From an uncultured Eubacterium sp. (GTDB lineage: Bacteria; Bacillota_A; Clostridia; Lachnospirales; Lachnospiraceae), in the NCBI GenBank assembly GCA_948468465.1, contig CAOKJJ010000143.1:1-13728 (forward strand): a stretch of DNA of 13,728 bases, given 5' to 3'. Positions 1-7,507 of this stretch are shown in pieces (position 1 is the stretch's first letter; each line of letters starts with the position of its first letter). The notes beneath the pieces were generated by a model. It ran no database searches. It was not told the origin of the DNA and was given only the letters and a program-made list of their open reading frames with translations. The translations under genes were made by a program, and so were the position numbers.

Positions 1-69
1 TGAAGAATAGTAAGACAGGCAAATAGAGCTGGAATTGATGATAAACAGGCAAAATATGAAAAAGAATAG
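1..69 (+). other. Possible 3' tail of an upstream gene or gene remnant
   Basis: After an in-frame TGA at 1-3, the frame reads a hydrophilic stretch (RIVRQANRAGIDDKQAKYEK, then E and a TAG stop at 67-69). It has no start codon. The hairpin at 70-110 follows with no gap, as if terminating a transcript. The other frames stop at 8-10 and 24-26. It could be the end of a gene cut by a nonsense mutation, or chance. I do not recognise a family. Confidence 0.2.
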
Positions 70-110
70 ATATAGTAACAGTTCAAGGGTTATCTGAACT
101 GTTACTATAT
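70..110. terminator. Perfect 16-bp hairpin, terminator-like
   Basis: Positions 70-85 are perfectly complementary to 95-110, with a 9-nt loop (86-94). The stem is AT-rich and is followed by TTATCTGATT rather than a clean T-run. It could act as a weak, possibly bidirectional terminator or as an mRNA 3'-end stabiliser for whatever ends near position 69. Confidence 0.5.
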
Positions 111-138
111 TTATCTGATTAAAAAATAAGGGAAATGG

Positions 139-177
139 AGGAGCTGACACAGGCTCCTTTTATTTTAATATTTTTTC
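139..177 (+). terminator. Rho-independent terminator
   Basis: AGGAGC (139-144) pairs with GCTCCT (153-158) around an 8-nt loop. A T-rich run (TTTTATTTT, then TTTTTT near 171-176) follows directly. This is the standard layout of an intrinsic terminator reading rightward. It insulates the surface-protein operon from anything transcribed from the left. Confidence 0.65.
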
Positions 178-460
178 TCCGCAGTCCACATTCAATGTTA
201 TTTACTTAATGGATTTCCGGACGACTTTACGCCTAAGTTTTCGTAAGCGCTGGATTGCACATTCTTTAAAAGAGTCTCTCTGACGTCCTTTTAGAGAATG
301 TTCCGATCGCCAAAATCATCCCGCCAGGCGCAGAGTCTGATTGTGAAAAGCTTAAGTTAATGACATTGACTCACATCACAAAAAAACAGGTTTGTCAAGC
401 CCGGATTTGAGATTCATTGAAACAACTTGGGACGGATTTTAACAATTCGTGCCAAACTAC
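178..460. other. Intergenic region without a recognised gene; one strong hairpin
   Basis: No plus-strand ORF with a ribosome site is seen. A hairpin pairs 260-272 with 288-300 (13 bp with one G-U pair, 15-nt loop). The minus strand has a short open frame ending at 202 that reads a basic stretch (LKGRQRDSFKECAIQRLRK). It lacks a start and hits a stop about 38 codons upstream, so it is at best a remnant. No known riboswitch consensus was recognised. Confidence 0.4.
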
Positions 461-488
461 TTGAAAAAAATAGGAAAAACAGTATATT
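461..488 (+). promoter_or_regulatory. Candidate promoter of the surface-protein/PI-PLC operon
   Basis: TTGAAA (461-466), a 16-bp spacer and TATATT (483-488) resemble a housekeeping sigma-A promoter. They would give a leader of about 80 nt before the ATG at 574. A second possible pair, TTGAAA (417-422) and TAACAA (440-445) with a 17-bp spacer, lies just upstream. The choice between them is uncertain. Confidence 0.4.
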
Positions 489-573
489 GACGATAGGGCA
501 TTTAGCAACCCAATGTCAAAAGTGTTTTTTATCTTAACACAGGCCATAGTAAATGAACCAGGAGGAGTAGTAA

Positions 574-3500
574 ATGAAACATCAAAAAGCGGCAGCATGG
601 GCAAAAAAAGCGTCGGGCATCGTTTTATCAGGGTGTATTGCTGCATCGGCAGCAGGTTCCGTTTCCGTTGTGGAAGTGCGTAAAACAAGCCTGGAAGCAA
701 AAGCGTCACAACGCCTGCAGGCAGCGGCAGCGCCGTCATATGCGGCAACCGTACAGAGCCCGGCCGCATTGCAGAATACGGCTGGGAATACGCAGACGCA
801 AGCGGCAGCGGCAGAATATCAGATATGCGATGAGAATGGGCAAAATTGGAGAATGGAGTCCAGGGAAGCTGTTCCGGTAACGTCTGATATGACAGCTTTG
901 TCGGATGGATGGTATGTAGTAAACGGGCAGGTCGATATTTCAAATAGTATAACCGTTTCCGGAAATGTCTGCCTGATTCTTGCGGATGGCTGCACGCTGA
1001 CCGTAGGAGGGATCCAGGTATCTGGAGAAGGCGGTGCAAACAGCTTACAGATCTTTGCCCAGTCGGACGGGGATGCTATGGGGAGACTGGTATCCACAGC
1101 CGCAGGGGATGCGGCAGGCATTGGCGGAGGAGCTGGAGAAACAAACGGATCGATTACGATTTTCGGCGGAAATGTGGAAGCGGCCGGCGGTGCGCGCGGC
1201 GCTGGTATCGGCGGCGGGAAGGACGCGGCAGGGCAAAACATTACGATTCATGGAGGCAGAGTAACAGCGAAAGCATACACTGCAGTTTTTGACGGCACGG
1301 CAGAGGATGCGAGAGGCGGCGGTGCAGGGATTGGCGGCGGACAGGGCGGCGATGGCAGACATATTTTGATTACAGGCGGCACAGTGCATGCGGAGGGAAC
1401 GCTTATTTTAACCTTTGATGCCAACGGCCAGCCAACCACCAGCAGTGGCGGCGGTGCTGGGATTGGTGGCGGCAGCGGCTCTGGCGGCACCGCTATTGCG
1501 ATTCGGGGCGGTACAGTTACTGCGGTTGGCTCCGAGGCAGGCGCAGGTATTGGCGGCGGAGGCGGCTCTGGCGATGCGGACAGCAGATGTTATGGTTCAG
1601 ATATTACAATTGAAGGTGGTGTTGTAACTGCCAAAGGCGGCGGCGCCGGAATTGGCGGCGGACAGGGCGGCACTGGCACGGATATTAAGATTTTCGGCGG
1701 CACTGTAACGGCTCAAAGCATAACAACAGGCGATAACGGCGGAGGCGGCGCTGGCATCGGCGGCGGTATGAATGGAATCGGTCAAAATATTATGATTGAA
1801 GGCGGTACGATTACCACGACTGGCGGAACGTTTGGCGGCGGAGCCGGGATTGGCGGCGGATGTGGACAAATCGGAATAGATATTACCATCAGCGGCGGCA
1901 CTATAATAGCAACAGGCGGCAGTGCAGCGTCAAAGGATGGCGGCGCCGCAGGGATTGGCAGTGGATCTATGAGAAGTCTCGGAAGTATATCGACAGGAAC
2001 AGACGGGATTCGAATCACAGGCGGCAGGATAGAAGCTACCGGAGGCCGGGATGCAGCGGCAATCGGCGGCGGTGCAAGCGCAAATGCCACTGGTATTGAA
2101 ATTGAAGGTGCGGTTGTGTTCGCTAAAATGGATCCGTCCTCAGGCAATGATGTGTCGCCAATTGGCAGTGGCAAAGGGGGCGACAGTACAGGTACTCCGC
2201 AACTAGAGAATTGTATCGTATTTGAAAGAAACAGTGGGAAAGTATATGGCTATTTTACTTTTCGGGAAGAGCTGGGAAGCGTAGAGATGCCATCAGATGC
2301 AGAGCTGGTAATTCCGGATGGAACCAGTCTGACAATCGCCGATCAAAGCAAATGGATAAATAAGGGCAGGATTCTAAATAATGGAACGCTGTTATTGGAA
2401 AATAAGGAAAATGGCCTGTTCATAGAGGAGAACGGAAGGCTGGAAGGGAGTGGAAAATTCTATTTTGCTTTTTCTAATGGGAACTTTCCGGAAAGCGGAG
2501 CGTTATACCGGGTGTACAACGGCGAAAATCATTCGGCAGAGGTCGCGGACTATTTGCGTGAGCAAACAGGGATTGAGCAAAAATTAGGCGGCCAAAGCTT
2601 TACGATTTATATAGGGGATGGCATCAACCTGCCGGATGAAATGAGAAATGCGCAGGTTTATGATATCACGGCCGGAGAAAGCACTGTCCGGTTTGAAATT
2701 CAGCCGGCGAAACTGCATGCGGTCAGCGCTGTTCCGGTTCAGGAAAGCAGAATATATGACGGCAGCGACCAGATTCTGATCAAATCAGTAGAGATAGCAG
2801 GTGTCATCAATGGCGATGAGGTAAGCGTAGATACCGGGCAGGTTGTCGGCATCCTTGCAAGCAGCAAAGCCGGCACTTATTACACCGTAATCCTGCGTGG
2901 AATGAAGCTGACAGGCAGGGATAAAAATAATTATGACCTGCCGGAAAACAGTGATGATGTATCCATGGAAAATCCACAGATACAGTTGGAAACGGCTTTC
3001 CAGATTTTGCCGAGGGAAAATACGCCTGCGCAAACAACTCCGGGATCATCGGCGCCATGGCCAGACCTTCCGTTCCAAACCATCGTGCATCCGGCAGCCA
3101 GGCTGCCTTATTTAGAAAGCAGGCCATCTGTAAGGGGATGGACACAGCTTCGGGCCCAGGCAGCCCAGGCAGTTTCCGGAGCGTCCCTGGAAATCAATAT
3201 GAACGGGAATTCCAAAGTACCGAAAGAAATGCTGCGGCAGATGAAAAACAAGTACATCCGACTGATTCTGCGTGTGGAAGACGGTATTGCCTGGGAAATA
3301 TGCGGCCAGGATATGACATCTGATACGAATACGCTGGAGGATATAGATGTTACGGTAAGCTTCAAGGCTGTCAGTGATCTCTTCGATGCGCTTGCGCTTC
3401 CATCCGGTGCGTTGGCGCTTCCATCCGAGGCGGAGGGAAAGCCTGCCTACAGGCTTACAATGAAACATAACGGTGCATTTGGATGTCCGGTAACGCTCGT

Positions 3501-4356
3501 GCTGCCGCTGGGGCCTGAACATGCGGGAGTTTATGCGAATGTGTACTGCAGGGCAGATAAGGACGGTGCGTTAGCTTATGACAGCTGTGCCGTTGCCGAT
3601 ACGGACGGCAGCGTCCGGCTTTCCTTTACACAAGGCGCTGCATATGTGATTGTTTTGGACAGCAAGTCCCATAAAATACCGGAAGAAGTATGGTACGAAG
3701 CGCAGTTACAGGAGGACGGCAGCATCCGGATTGCCGCAAGCGACGGCAGCGCCGTAGCAAATATGTTTGTAACCGCTGCGGACGGCGTTGTTTATTACGC
3801 GGACGCACATGGGCTCGCCGCAAGAAATCAGATAGTAACCGCGGACGGGCAGCGGTATTTCGCAAAACAAAACGGTGCGATTGCCCGGAATGAATTCTGC
3901 CATACGAAGAAAGGGAGCCTGATTTATGCACAGGAAGACGGCACATTGGCTTCCAACCGTGTGGTCACATCCGATGGTAAGAAATACTATGCCAAAGGAA
4001 ACTGCGCCCTTGCAAGAGACGGGTTTTTTGTTACGAAGAAAGGGAGCCTGGTCTATGCGCGTGCTTCCGGCGAGCTGTATACAGGGCGGATTTTCCGTGC
4101 GGCAGGCAGGTTATATTACGCAAAGCCATCCGGCGCCCTTGCAAGAGACGGGTTTTACAATACGGTGTCCAGAGATAAAATCTATGCGGGTTCTTCAGGC
4201 GCGTTAAAAACAAATAAATTATTCCGTGTAAAAGGGAAACTGTTTTATGCAGATAAAAAAGGCAGAGTGCTGAAAAACAGCTGGGTAAGCGTTGGCAAAA
4301 AGCAGTATTACTGCAGCAGGGCTTACAAAATAACGAAAACGAAAACAAAAAAATAA
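574..4356 (+). CDS. Large secreted glycine-rich repeat surface protein with YDG-like domain and wall-binding repeats
   Basis: A 1260-residue exported protein of unknown specific function, probably an adhesin-like or carbohydrate-binding cell-surface protein. The start is supported by AGGAGGAG (560-567), 6 nt before ATG. The N-terminus has basic residues and a hydrophobic stretch (about 13-31). Within it, L18-S19-G20-C21 fits a lipobox, so it could be a lipoprotein. Residues ~180-535 hold about 11 copies of an (A)GIGGG turn, each followed by an xITIxGGTVTAxGG-like strand pair every ~28-45 residues. This suggests a right-handed beta-solenoid. Residues ~713-812 (IYDG, GTYYTV, NYDL) resemble a YDG/MBG bacterial Ig-like domain. 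Residues ~870-1030 form another beta-rich segment of a kind I recall from clostridial surface proteins. Residues ~1055-1260 are ~20-residue Tyr/Gly repeats like CW-binding (choline/glucan-binding) repeats. The gene leads an operon with the PI-PLC gene. Domain names are from recognition, not a search. Confidence 0.85.
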   Translation: MKHQKAAAWAKKASGIVLSGCIAASAAGSVSVVEVRKTSLEAKASQRLQAAAAPSYAATVQSPAALQNTAGNTQTQAAAAEYQICDENGQNWRMESREAVPVTSDMTALSDGWYVVNGQVDISNSITVSGNVCLILADGCTLTVGGIQVSGEGGANSLQIFAQSDGDAMGRLVSTAAGDAAGIGGGAGETNGSITIFGGNVEAAGGARGAGIGGGKDAAGQNITIHGGRVTAKAYTAVFDGTAEDARGGGAGIGGGQGGDGRHILITGGTVHAEGTLILTFDANGQPTTSSGGGAGIGGGSGSGGTAIAIRGGTVTAVGSEAGAGIGGGGGSGDADSRCYGSDITIEGGVVTAKGGGAGIGGGQGGTGTDIKIFGGTVTAQSITTGDNGGGGAGIGGGMNGIGQNIMIEGGTITTTGGTFGGGAGIGGGCGQIGIDITISGGTIIATGGSAASKDGGAAGIGSGSMRSLGSISTGTDGIRITGGRIEATGGRDAAAIGGGASANATGIEIEGAVVFAKMDPSSGNDVSPIGSGKGGDSTGTPQLENCIVFERNSGKVYGYFTFREELGSVEMPSDAELVIPDGTSLTIADQSKWINKGRILNNGTLLLENKENGLFIEENGRLEGSGKFYFAFSNGNFPESGALYRVYNGENHSAEVADYLREQTGIEQKLGGQSFTIYIGDGINLPDEMRNAQVYDITAGESTVRFEIQPAKLHAVSAVPVQESRIYDGSDQILIKSVEIAGVINGDEVSVDTGQVVGILASSKAGTYYTVILRGMKLTGRDKNNYDLPENSDDVSMENPQIQLETAFQILPRENTPAQTTPGSSAPWPDLPFQTIVHPAARLPYLESRPSVRGWTQLRAQAAQAVSGASLEINMNGNSKVPKEMLRQMKNKYIRLILRVEDGIAWEICGQDMTSDTNTLEDIDVTVSFKAVSDLFDALALPSGALALPSEAEGKPAYRLTMKHNGAFGCPVTLVLPLGPEHAGVYANVYCRADKDGALAYDSCAVADTDGSVRLSFTQGAAYVIVLDSKSHKIPEEVWYEAQLQEDGSIRIAASDGSAVANMFVTAADGVVYYADAHGLAARNQIVTADGQRYFAKQNGAIARNEFCHTKKGSLIYAQEDGTLASNRVVTSDGKKYYAKGNCALARDGFFVTKKGSLVYARASGELYTGRIFRAAGRLYYAKPSGALARDGFYNTVSRDKIYAGSSGALKTNKLFRVKGKLFYADKKGRVLKNSWVSVGKKQYYCSRAYKITKTKTKK
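1110..2175 (+). repeat. Degenerate in-gene repeats encoding GAGIGGG solenoid turns
   Basis: GGC/GGA-rich units encoding AGIGGG recur about 11 times inside the surface-protein gene, at residues near 181, 210, 251, 295, 324, 358, 393, 424, 459, 496 and 529. The last three are variants (AGIGSG, AAIGGG, PIGSG). Spacing varies between ~28 and 45 codons, so this is a diverged protein repeat rather than a recent tandem array. Glycine-codon skew opens long antisense frames here; they are shadows. Confidence 0.8.
3750..4320 (+). repeat. C-terminal wall-binding repeat units
   Basis: About nine ~20-residue units of the type DGKxYYAKxxGALARxxF. Some units are nearly identical in DNA. The sequence around CGCCCTTGCAAGAGACGGG recurs at 4005 and 4134 (129 bp, or 43 codons, apart), and ACGAAGAAAGGGAGCCTG recurs near 3904 and 4033. 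This points to recent duplication of two-unit blocks. Tyr and Phe stand where classic choline-binding repeats often have Trp, so the ligand is open. Confidence 0.65.
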
Positions 4357-4403
4357 GGCGTTGTTAATGGCACTTTACCGCCAGTGCAGAAAGGAAAACG
4401 GAT

Positions 4404-6485
4404 ATGAAACAATCATGGAAAAAGAAAGGCAGGCAGGTTCTGACGGCTCTGCTGGCAGCGATTCTGCTGGCCGGAACCTGGAGCGTTCCAACAGCCGCAC
4501 AGGCAGCGGGCACCAGGTATCAGGCAGCAGACAGCAAAGAAACGTTAATGGCGAAAAAAGCAGTTTCGGCAAATACACTCCAGTCCGCAAAGCTGAATAC
4601 CTCCCAGTATTTGCTGATTTACCCTGCCGCTGACAAGAAATACCGCTGGAATACGAACGGTACCGGAAAAAATGCCTGCGTGCATCTGGATACGAACGGT
4701 GGGCACGACTGCACGATGAAAGTCAATCTTGAGACATCATCGGGCGGCGTTTATTACTATAGTATCAAATACAGCGGCTCCGGTTATTACATTGATTCGG
4801 AACATGACGACGATAAGACCGGGCGCGTACTGCACAACGGGAAAAAAAGCAGGAATCAGGACAATCAGCTGTTCCGTTTCGTTCCCGTAAAGGATTCCAG
4901 GGGAAACGTAAAGAAGAATACGTATTACATCCTCTCCAAAAAAGGAGACAATAAAGGAAAAGAATTATATATAGGGCTGGATGGAAATAAAGAGATCGAC
5001 TTAAAGCGGAAGGTGGCCACTACATCCAAACCGATGGAGTGGGTAGTGGAAAACGCAACGGTGGATGTTCCAGCCAAAGCGGAGCAGCTGCCTGACAAAA
5101 AAGGAAAGACCATCTGCATGATCTATCCACAGGGCTACAAGCGCGATGTCAACGTCAGCAGCGATTCGAGATTAAATGGGGCGAAGCTGCATCTCTGGCT
5201 TCATGGAACCAGCTCCAAGATAGACTGCCAGTGGGACAACAATTACAAGGCATACCGCTTGGGCGGCATGACGATCACTGAGCACAGCCTTGATACAGTA
5301 TGGGATATTAAGGACCGCAGCTACGCAGACGGCGCGACCATCCACTGCTGGAAAAAGATAGACGACAGCCTGAGTCAGTATTGGAGGTTCATCTCGTGCG
5401 GCAACGGGGTTTATCAGATCCAGAACGCCTATACGGGAAAATACGCGGCCCTGAAAGAAACAAAAGATGCGGACGGGGTGCAGCTTGTAACGAGCAGCAA
5501 ACCGGCCAACTGGCAGGTAGACGTGATCAATGTGGAAGATCAGGATGCCAAAGCCGTTAAGTGGATGTCAGAACTGCCGGACGATACCCTGCTGTCAGAC
5601 ATTAACATTCCGGCTTCCCATGATACGGGGACTGCATGGACTACGGCATACGGCCTGGATCTGAGTGATAAGGAGAGCATATCCGTTTCCAAGTGCCAGC
5701 AGCTGTTCGTAGAGGAGCAGCTGAACGTGGGCGTGCGTGCCTTTGACCTGCGTGCGGATTCTTTTATCGACCATGATGATCCGGATATTGTCCACGGCAG
5801 CCAGATTGCCCAGTGCCGCAAGCAGGACTATTCAAAATTAAGCCTGAAAGACGTCTTCCAGAAGACAACCGACTTTTTAGCGGCAAATCCAAGCGAAACG
5901 GTCATTTTTAAGATCAACCATCAGGGCAGCGGCAAGGTGGAAGACGTAGCCAAGACCGTAGACAATTTTATCCAGAGCGGAAAGTATCCGATTTATACGC
6001 CGGATACACTGACCATTCCGTCTCTGGGTCAGGTACGCGGTAAAATTGTCCTTTTGCGGGGATTTTCCTTTGGCAGCTACAAGCCTGTGAGCAAAACGTC
6101 CTATTTCGGGATTGATATGGCCGGATGGGGCGGGGATTACGACAAGATCCCGGGAGCACGCCAGATTTATGACAAAGACGGCTGTCAGGTATGGGTACAG
6201 GATGCATATACCGTAAATACAACAGATAAGCGCAGCCATTTCGAAAAGACGATTGACCAGGCGGCCAGCGGAGAGATTCCCGAAGGGGCCTATATCCTGA
6301 ATTTTACCAGCTGCACGAATCCGACAATTATTATCAACAACGCCAGAAACATGACATCATGGTTCCTTAGCCGGGATGCCCGCGCATACCGGGAAGGCAA
6401 ACGGGTAGGAATTGTGCTGATGGATTATATAGACGCCAAGATGGCGCTCGCAATCTACAGCAATCAGCCGGTGGGAAAAAACTAG
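4404..6485 (+). CDS. Secreted phosphatidylinositol-specific phospholipase C-family protein with beta-trefoil lectin regions
   Basis: A 693-residue secreted enzyme likely to cleave phosphatidylinositol or GPI-type lipids outside the cell. AAAGGA (4390-4395) lies 8 nt before the ATG. The signal peptide has a basic N-terminus, a hydrophobic core (12-24) and probable cleavage near AQA-A (residues 33-35). Residues ~64-215 and ~235-375 look like two beta-trefoil, ricin-B-like modules. The second shows QYWRF and KPANWQV, close to the QxW signature. Residues ~385-690 are the PI-PLC X-type barrel. Visible landmarks are PASHDTG with catalytic H406, VRAFDLRAD, IVHGSQ with second catalytic H464, FLAANPSETVIFKI (a family hallmark) and VLMDYID near 671. 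The bacterial single-domain enzyme is ~300 residues, so the N-terminal half is an added targeting module. The gene lies 47 bp downstream of the surface-protein gene with no terminator between, so co-transcription is likely. Substrate preference (PI, GPI or another phosphodiester) cannot be read from sequence. Confidence 0.88.
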   Translation: MKQSWKKKGRQVLTALLAAILLAGTWSVPTAAQAAGTRYQAADSKETLMAKKAVSANTLQSAKLNTSQYLLIYPAADKKYRWNTNGTGKNACVHLDTNGGHDCTMKVNLETSSGGVYYYSIKYSGSGYYIDSEHDDDKTGRVLHNGKKSRNQDNQLFRFVPVKDSRGNVKKNTYYILSKKGDNKGKELYIGLDGNKEIDLKRKVATTSKPMEWVVENATVDVPAKAEQLPDKKGKTICMIYPQGYKRDVNVSSDSRLNGAKLHLWLHGTSSKIDCQWDNNYKAYRLGGMTITEHSLDTVWDIKDRSYADGATIHCWKKIDDSLSQYWRFISCGNGVYQIQNAYTGKYAALKETKDADGVQLVTSSKPANWQVDVINVEDQDAKAVKWMSELPDDTLLSDINIPASHDTGTAWTTAYGLDLSDKESISVSKCQQLFVEEQLNVGVRAFDLRADSFIDHDDPDIVHGSQIAQCRKQDYSKLSLKDVFQKTTDFLAANPSETVIFKINHQGSGKVEDVAKTVDNFIQSGKYPIYTPDTLTIPSLGQVRGKIVLLRGFSFGSYKPVSKTSYFGIDMAGWGGDYDKIPGARQIYDKDGCQVWVQDAYTVNTTDKRSHFEKTIDQAASGEIPEGAYILNFTSCTNPTIIINNARNMTSWFLSRDARAYREGKRVGIVLMDYIDAKMALAIYSNQPVGKN

Positions 6486-6729
6486 AATTACAAAGCGCAT
6501 CCTTAAAATGGATCAAATAGTTATTATGGCTTTAAGGTAAAATAGGGAATACTCTGGCATATTGATATATGTCGGAGTTTTCTTATGTAAGTATATTGTA
6601 GCTATATATGATTCCTGCTTTTTTATAAATAGGCAGGAAAGCTGCTTTGAGGTTGTCGAAATGGAATTTTTGAATCATACCTGAACGAATGTTCTGTAAA
6701 AACAGCATGATCTATTTTTATAAACGAGA
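6486..6729. other. Intergenic region between the PI-PLC gene and the MNT operon promoter
   Basis: AT-rich, with no supported ORF. It holds the operon terminator at 6551-6582 and a weaker hairpin, TTCCTGC (6612-6618) with GCAGGAA (6633-6639). Nothing else is recognised here. Confidence 0.5.
6551..6582 (+). terminator. Intrinsic terminator of the surface-protein/PI-PLC operon
   Basis: Positions 6551-6562 pair with 6567-6578 (12 bp including two G-U pairs) around the 4-nt loop TGAT, followed by TTTTCTT. It lies 66 bp after the PI-PLC stop codon and reads rightward. Confidence 0.65.
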
Positions 6730-6762
6730 TTGACAGTAAAGCATATTTACGTTAATATTAAC
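6730..6762 (+). promoter_or_regulatory. Strong sigma-A promoter of the MNT/HEPN operon with an overlapping palindrome
   Basis: TTGACA (6730-6735), a 17-bp spacer and TAATAT (6753-6758) are near-consensus. A perfect 12-bp palindrome, GTTAATATTAAC (6751-6762), covers the -10. A protein bound there would block transcription, so it is a candidate autoregulatory operator. The ATG is about 80 bp downstream. Confidence 0.65.
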
Positions 6763-6841
6763 ATATAAATAAACAAGCAGCAGAGGAGTTTTTCCATTAT
6801 TTTTATATTCGATCCAAATGAAGTCATGGAGGTGATTTGGT

Positions 6842-7132
6842 ATGCCGAATATTAATGAAATTAAAAAAACAATTATTCCAATCGCATATTCTTATGGGGT
6901 AAAGAGATTATATCTGTTTGGTTCCTATGCAAAAGGCACGGCAAATGAGAAAAGCGATATAGATTTACTTGTAGAAAAAGGCAAACCGATGTCTCTGCTG
7001 AAACTTTCCGGGATGCGTCAGAAGGTTCAGGAGGCGCTGAACCTTTCGGTTGATTTAGTCACTACGGCTGGCATTGAGGATGACTTTAGAAAAGCAATAG
7101 ACGGAACGGAGATATTATTATATGAAGAGTAA
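6842..7132 (+). CDS. mntA: MNT-type nucleotidyltransferase antitoxin (MntA-like)
   Basis: A 96-residue minimal nucleotidyltransferase. In the HEPN/MNT class of toxin-antitoxin systems, such proteins inactivate the partner HEPN RNase by transferring AMP to it. The catalytic signature GSX10DXD is exact: G27-S28, ten residues, then D39-I40-D41. A third acidic residue, D71 in SVDLV, sits where the family's third carboxylate lies. Length is normal for the family and the frame is intact to its C-terminus. The start is set by GGAGGTGA (6828-6835), 6 nt before ATG. The HEPN gene start overlaps this gene's end by 11 bp, the usual coupled arrangement. The partner toxin is broken, so the antitoxin may be an orphan. 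Its family membership is clear; an antitoxin role is inferred from context. Confidence 0.88.
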   Translation: MPNINEIKKTIIPIAYSYGVKRLYLFGSYAKGTANEKSDIDLLVEKGKPMSLLKLSGMRQKVQEALNLSVDLVTTAGIEDDFRKAIDGTEILLYEE

Positions 7133-7398
7133 AGATGTAATAATCCTCAAAAAAATTTTGGATTATTGCAGGCAGTTAGATGAAGCATGTGATATGTTTG
7201 GTAATGATTACAATAACTTTATAGGTAATTCAGTTTTTCAAAATGCCTGTTGTATGTGCATTTTGCAGATAGGGGAATTATGTAAAGTGATATCAGTATT
7301 CAAACCTGGATTGCCAGTCAGCATGGGATACTATACAGCATGATCTCCCGGAATTGAAAACAGAAATAGATAGAATATTAAAAAGGAATGAAGCGTAA
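7122..7398 (+). pseudogene. hepT: HEPN (HepT/DUF86) toxin gene with an out-of-frame internal deletion that removes the RNase motif
   Basis: The N-terminal part reads as a HEPN toxin through IGELCKVIS (residues 50-58, to ~7295) and then runs out of frame to a stop at 7341-7343. The true C-terminus continues in the next frame: NLDCQSAWDTIQHDLPEL from about 7303, with the family-typical WDTIxxDLPxL at 7324, ending at TAA 7396-7398. Intact members carry about 30 more residues between these parts, including the RX4-6H catalytic motif (typically RNxxAHxY) and the tyrosine modified by the antitoxin. None of that is present. The best explanation is a deletion of ~70-90 bp, not divisible by three, with its junction near 7296-7303. 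The product would be an inactive ~73-residue protein. The start overlaps the antitoxin gene by 11 bp, so the operon structure is preserved. Confidence 0.8.
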
Positions 7399-7419
7399 CA
7401 TGACAAGATGAAGCCAAAT

Positions 7420-7498
7420 TTTACAATAAAAGCACAATTATAGAGCCAGGAATCTTAGATAAAGGTTTCCGGCTCTATAATTGTGCTTTTATTGTAAA
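7420..7498. terminator. 28-bp perfect stem-loop, bidirectional terminator between convergent genes
   Basis: Positions 7420-7447 are perfectly complementary to 7471-7498, around a 23-nt loop in which GGAA (7449-7452) and TTCC (7467-7470) can extend pairing. It sits between the HEPN remnant (ends 7398) and the minus-strand gene ending at 7508. The outer stem is AT-rich, so each strand yields a U-rich 3' arm. The stem is far longer than an ordinary intrinsic terminator. Confidence 0.7.
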
Positions 7499-7507
7499 GA
7501 AGCAGAT

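Noticed and set aside
202..315. Minus-strand open stretch reading LKGRQRDSFKECAIQRLRK and a basic end
   Set aside because: Only ~38 codons between stops, no start and no recognised family; noted in the intergenic entry only.
395..1869. Several long minus-strand and alternate-frame ORFs across the surface-protein gene (for example 819-1241, 1597-1869 and 1782-2174)
   Set aside because: They are antisense or shifted readings of GGC/GGA-rich glycine repeats, giving Pro/Ala/Ser-rich sequence with no ribosome site.
1110..2175. Regularly spaced GGC-rich repeats as a possible CRISPR-like array
   Set aside because: The units are diverged, vary in spacing and lie in frame inside a clear coding sequence.
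6612..6639. TTCCTGC/GCAGGAA hairpin as a second terminator
   Set aside because: Seven-bp stem with a 14-nt loop and no T-run after it; likely incidental.
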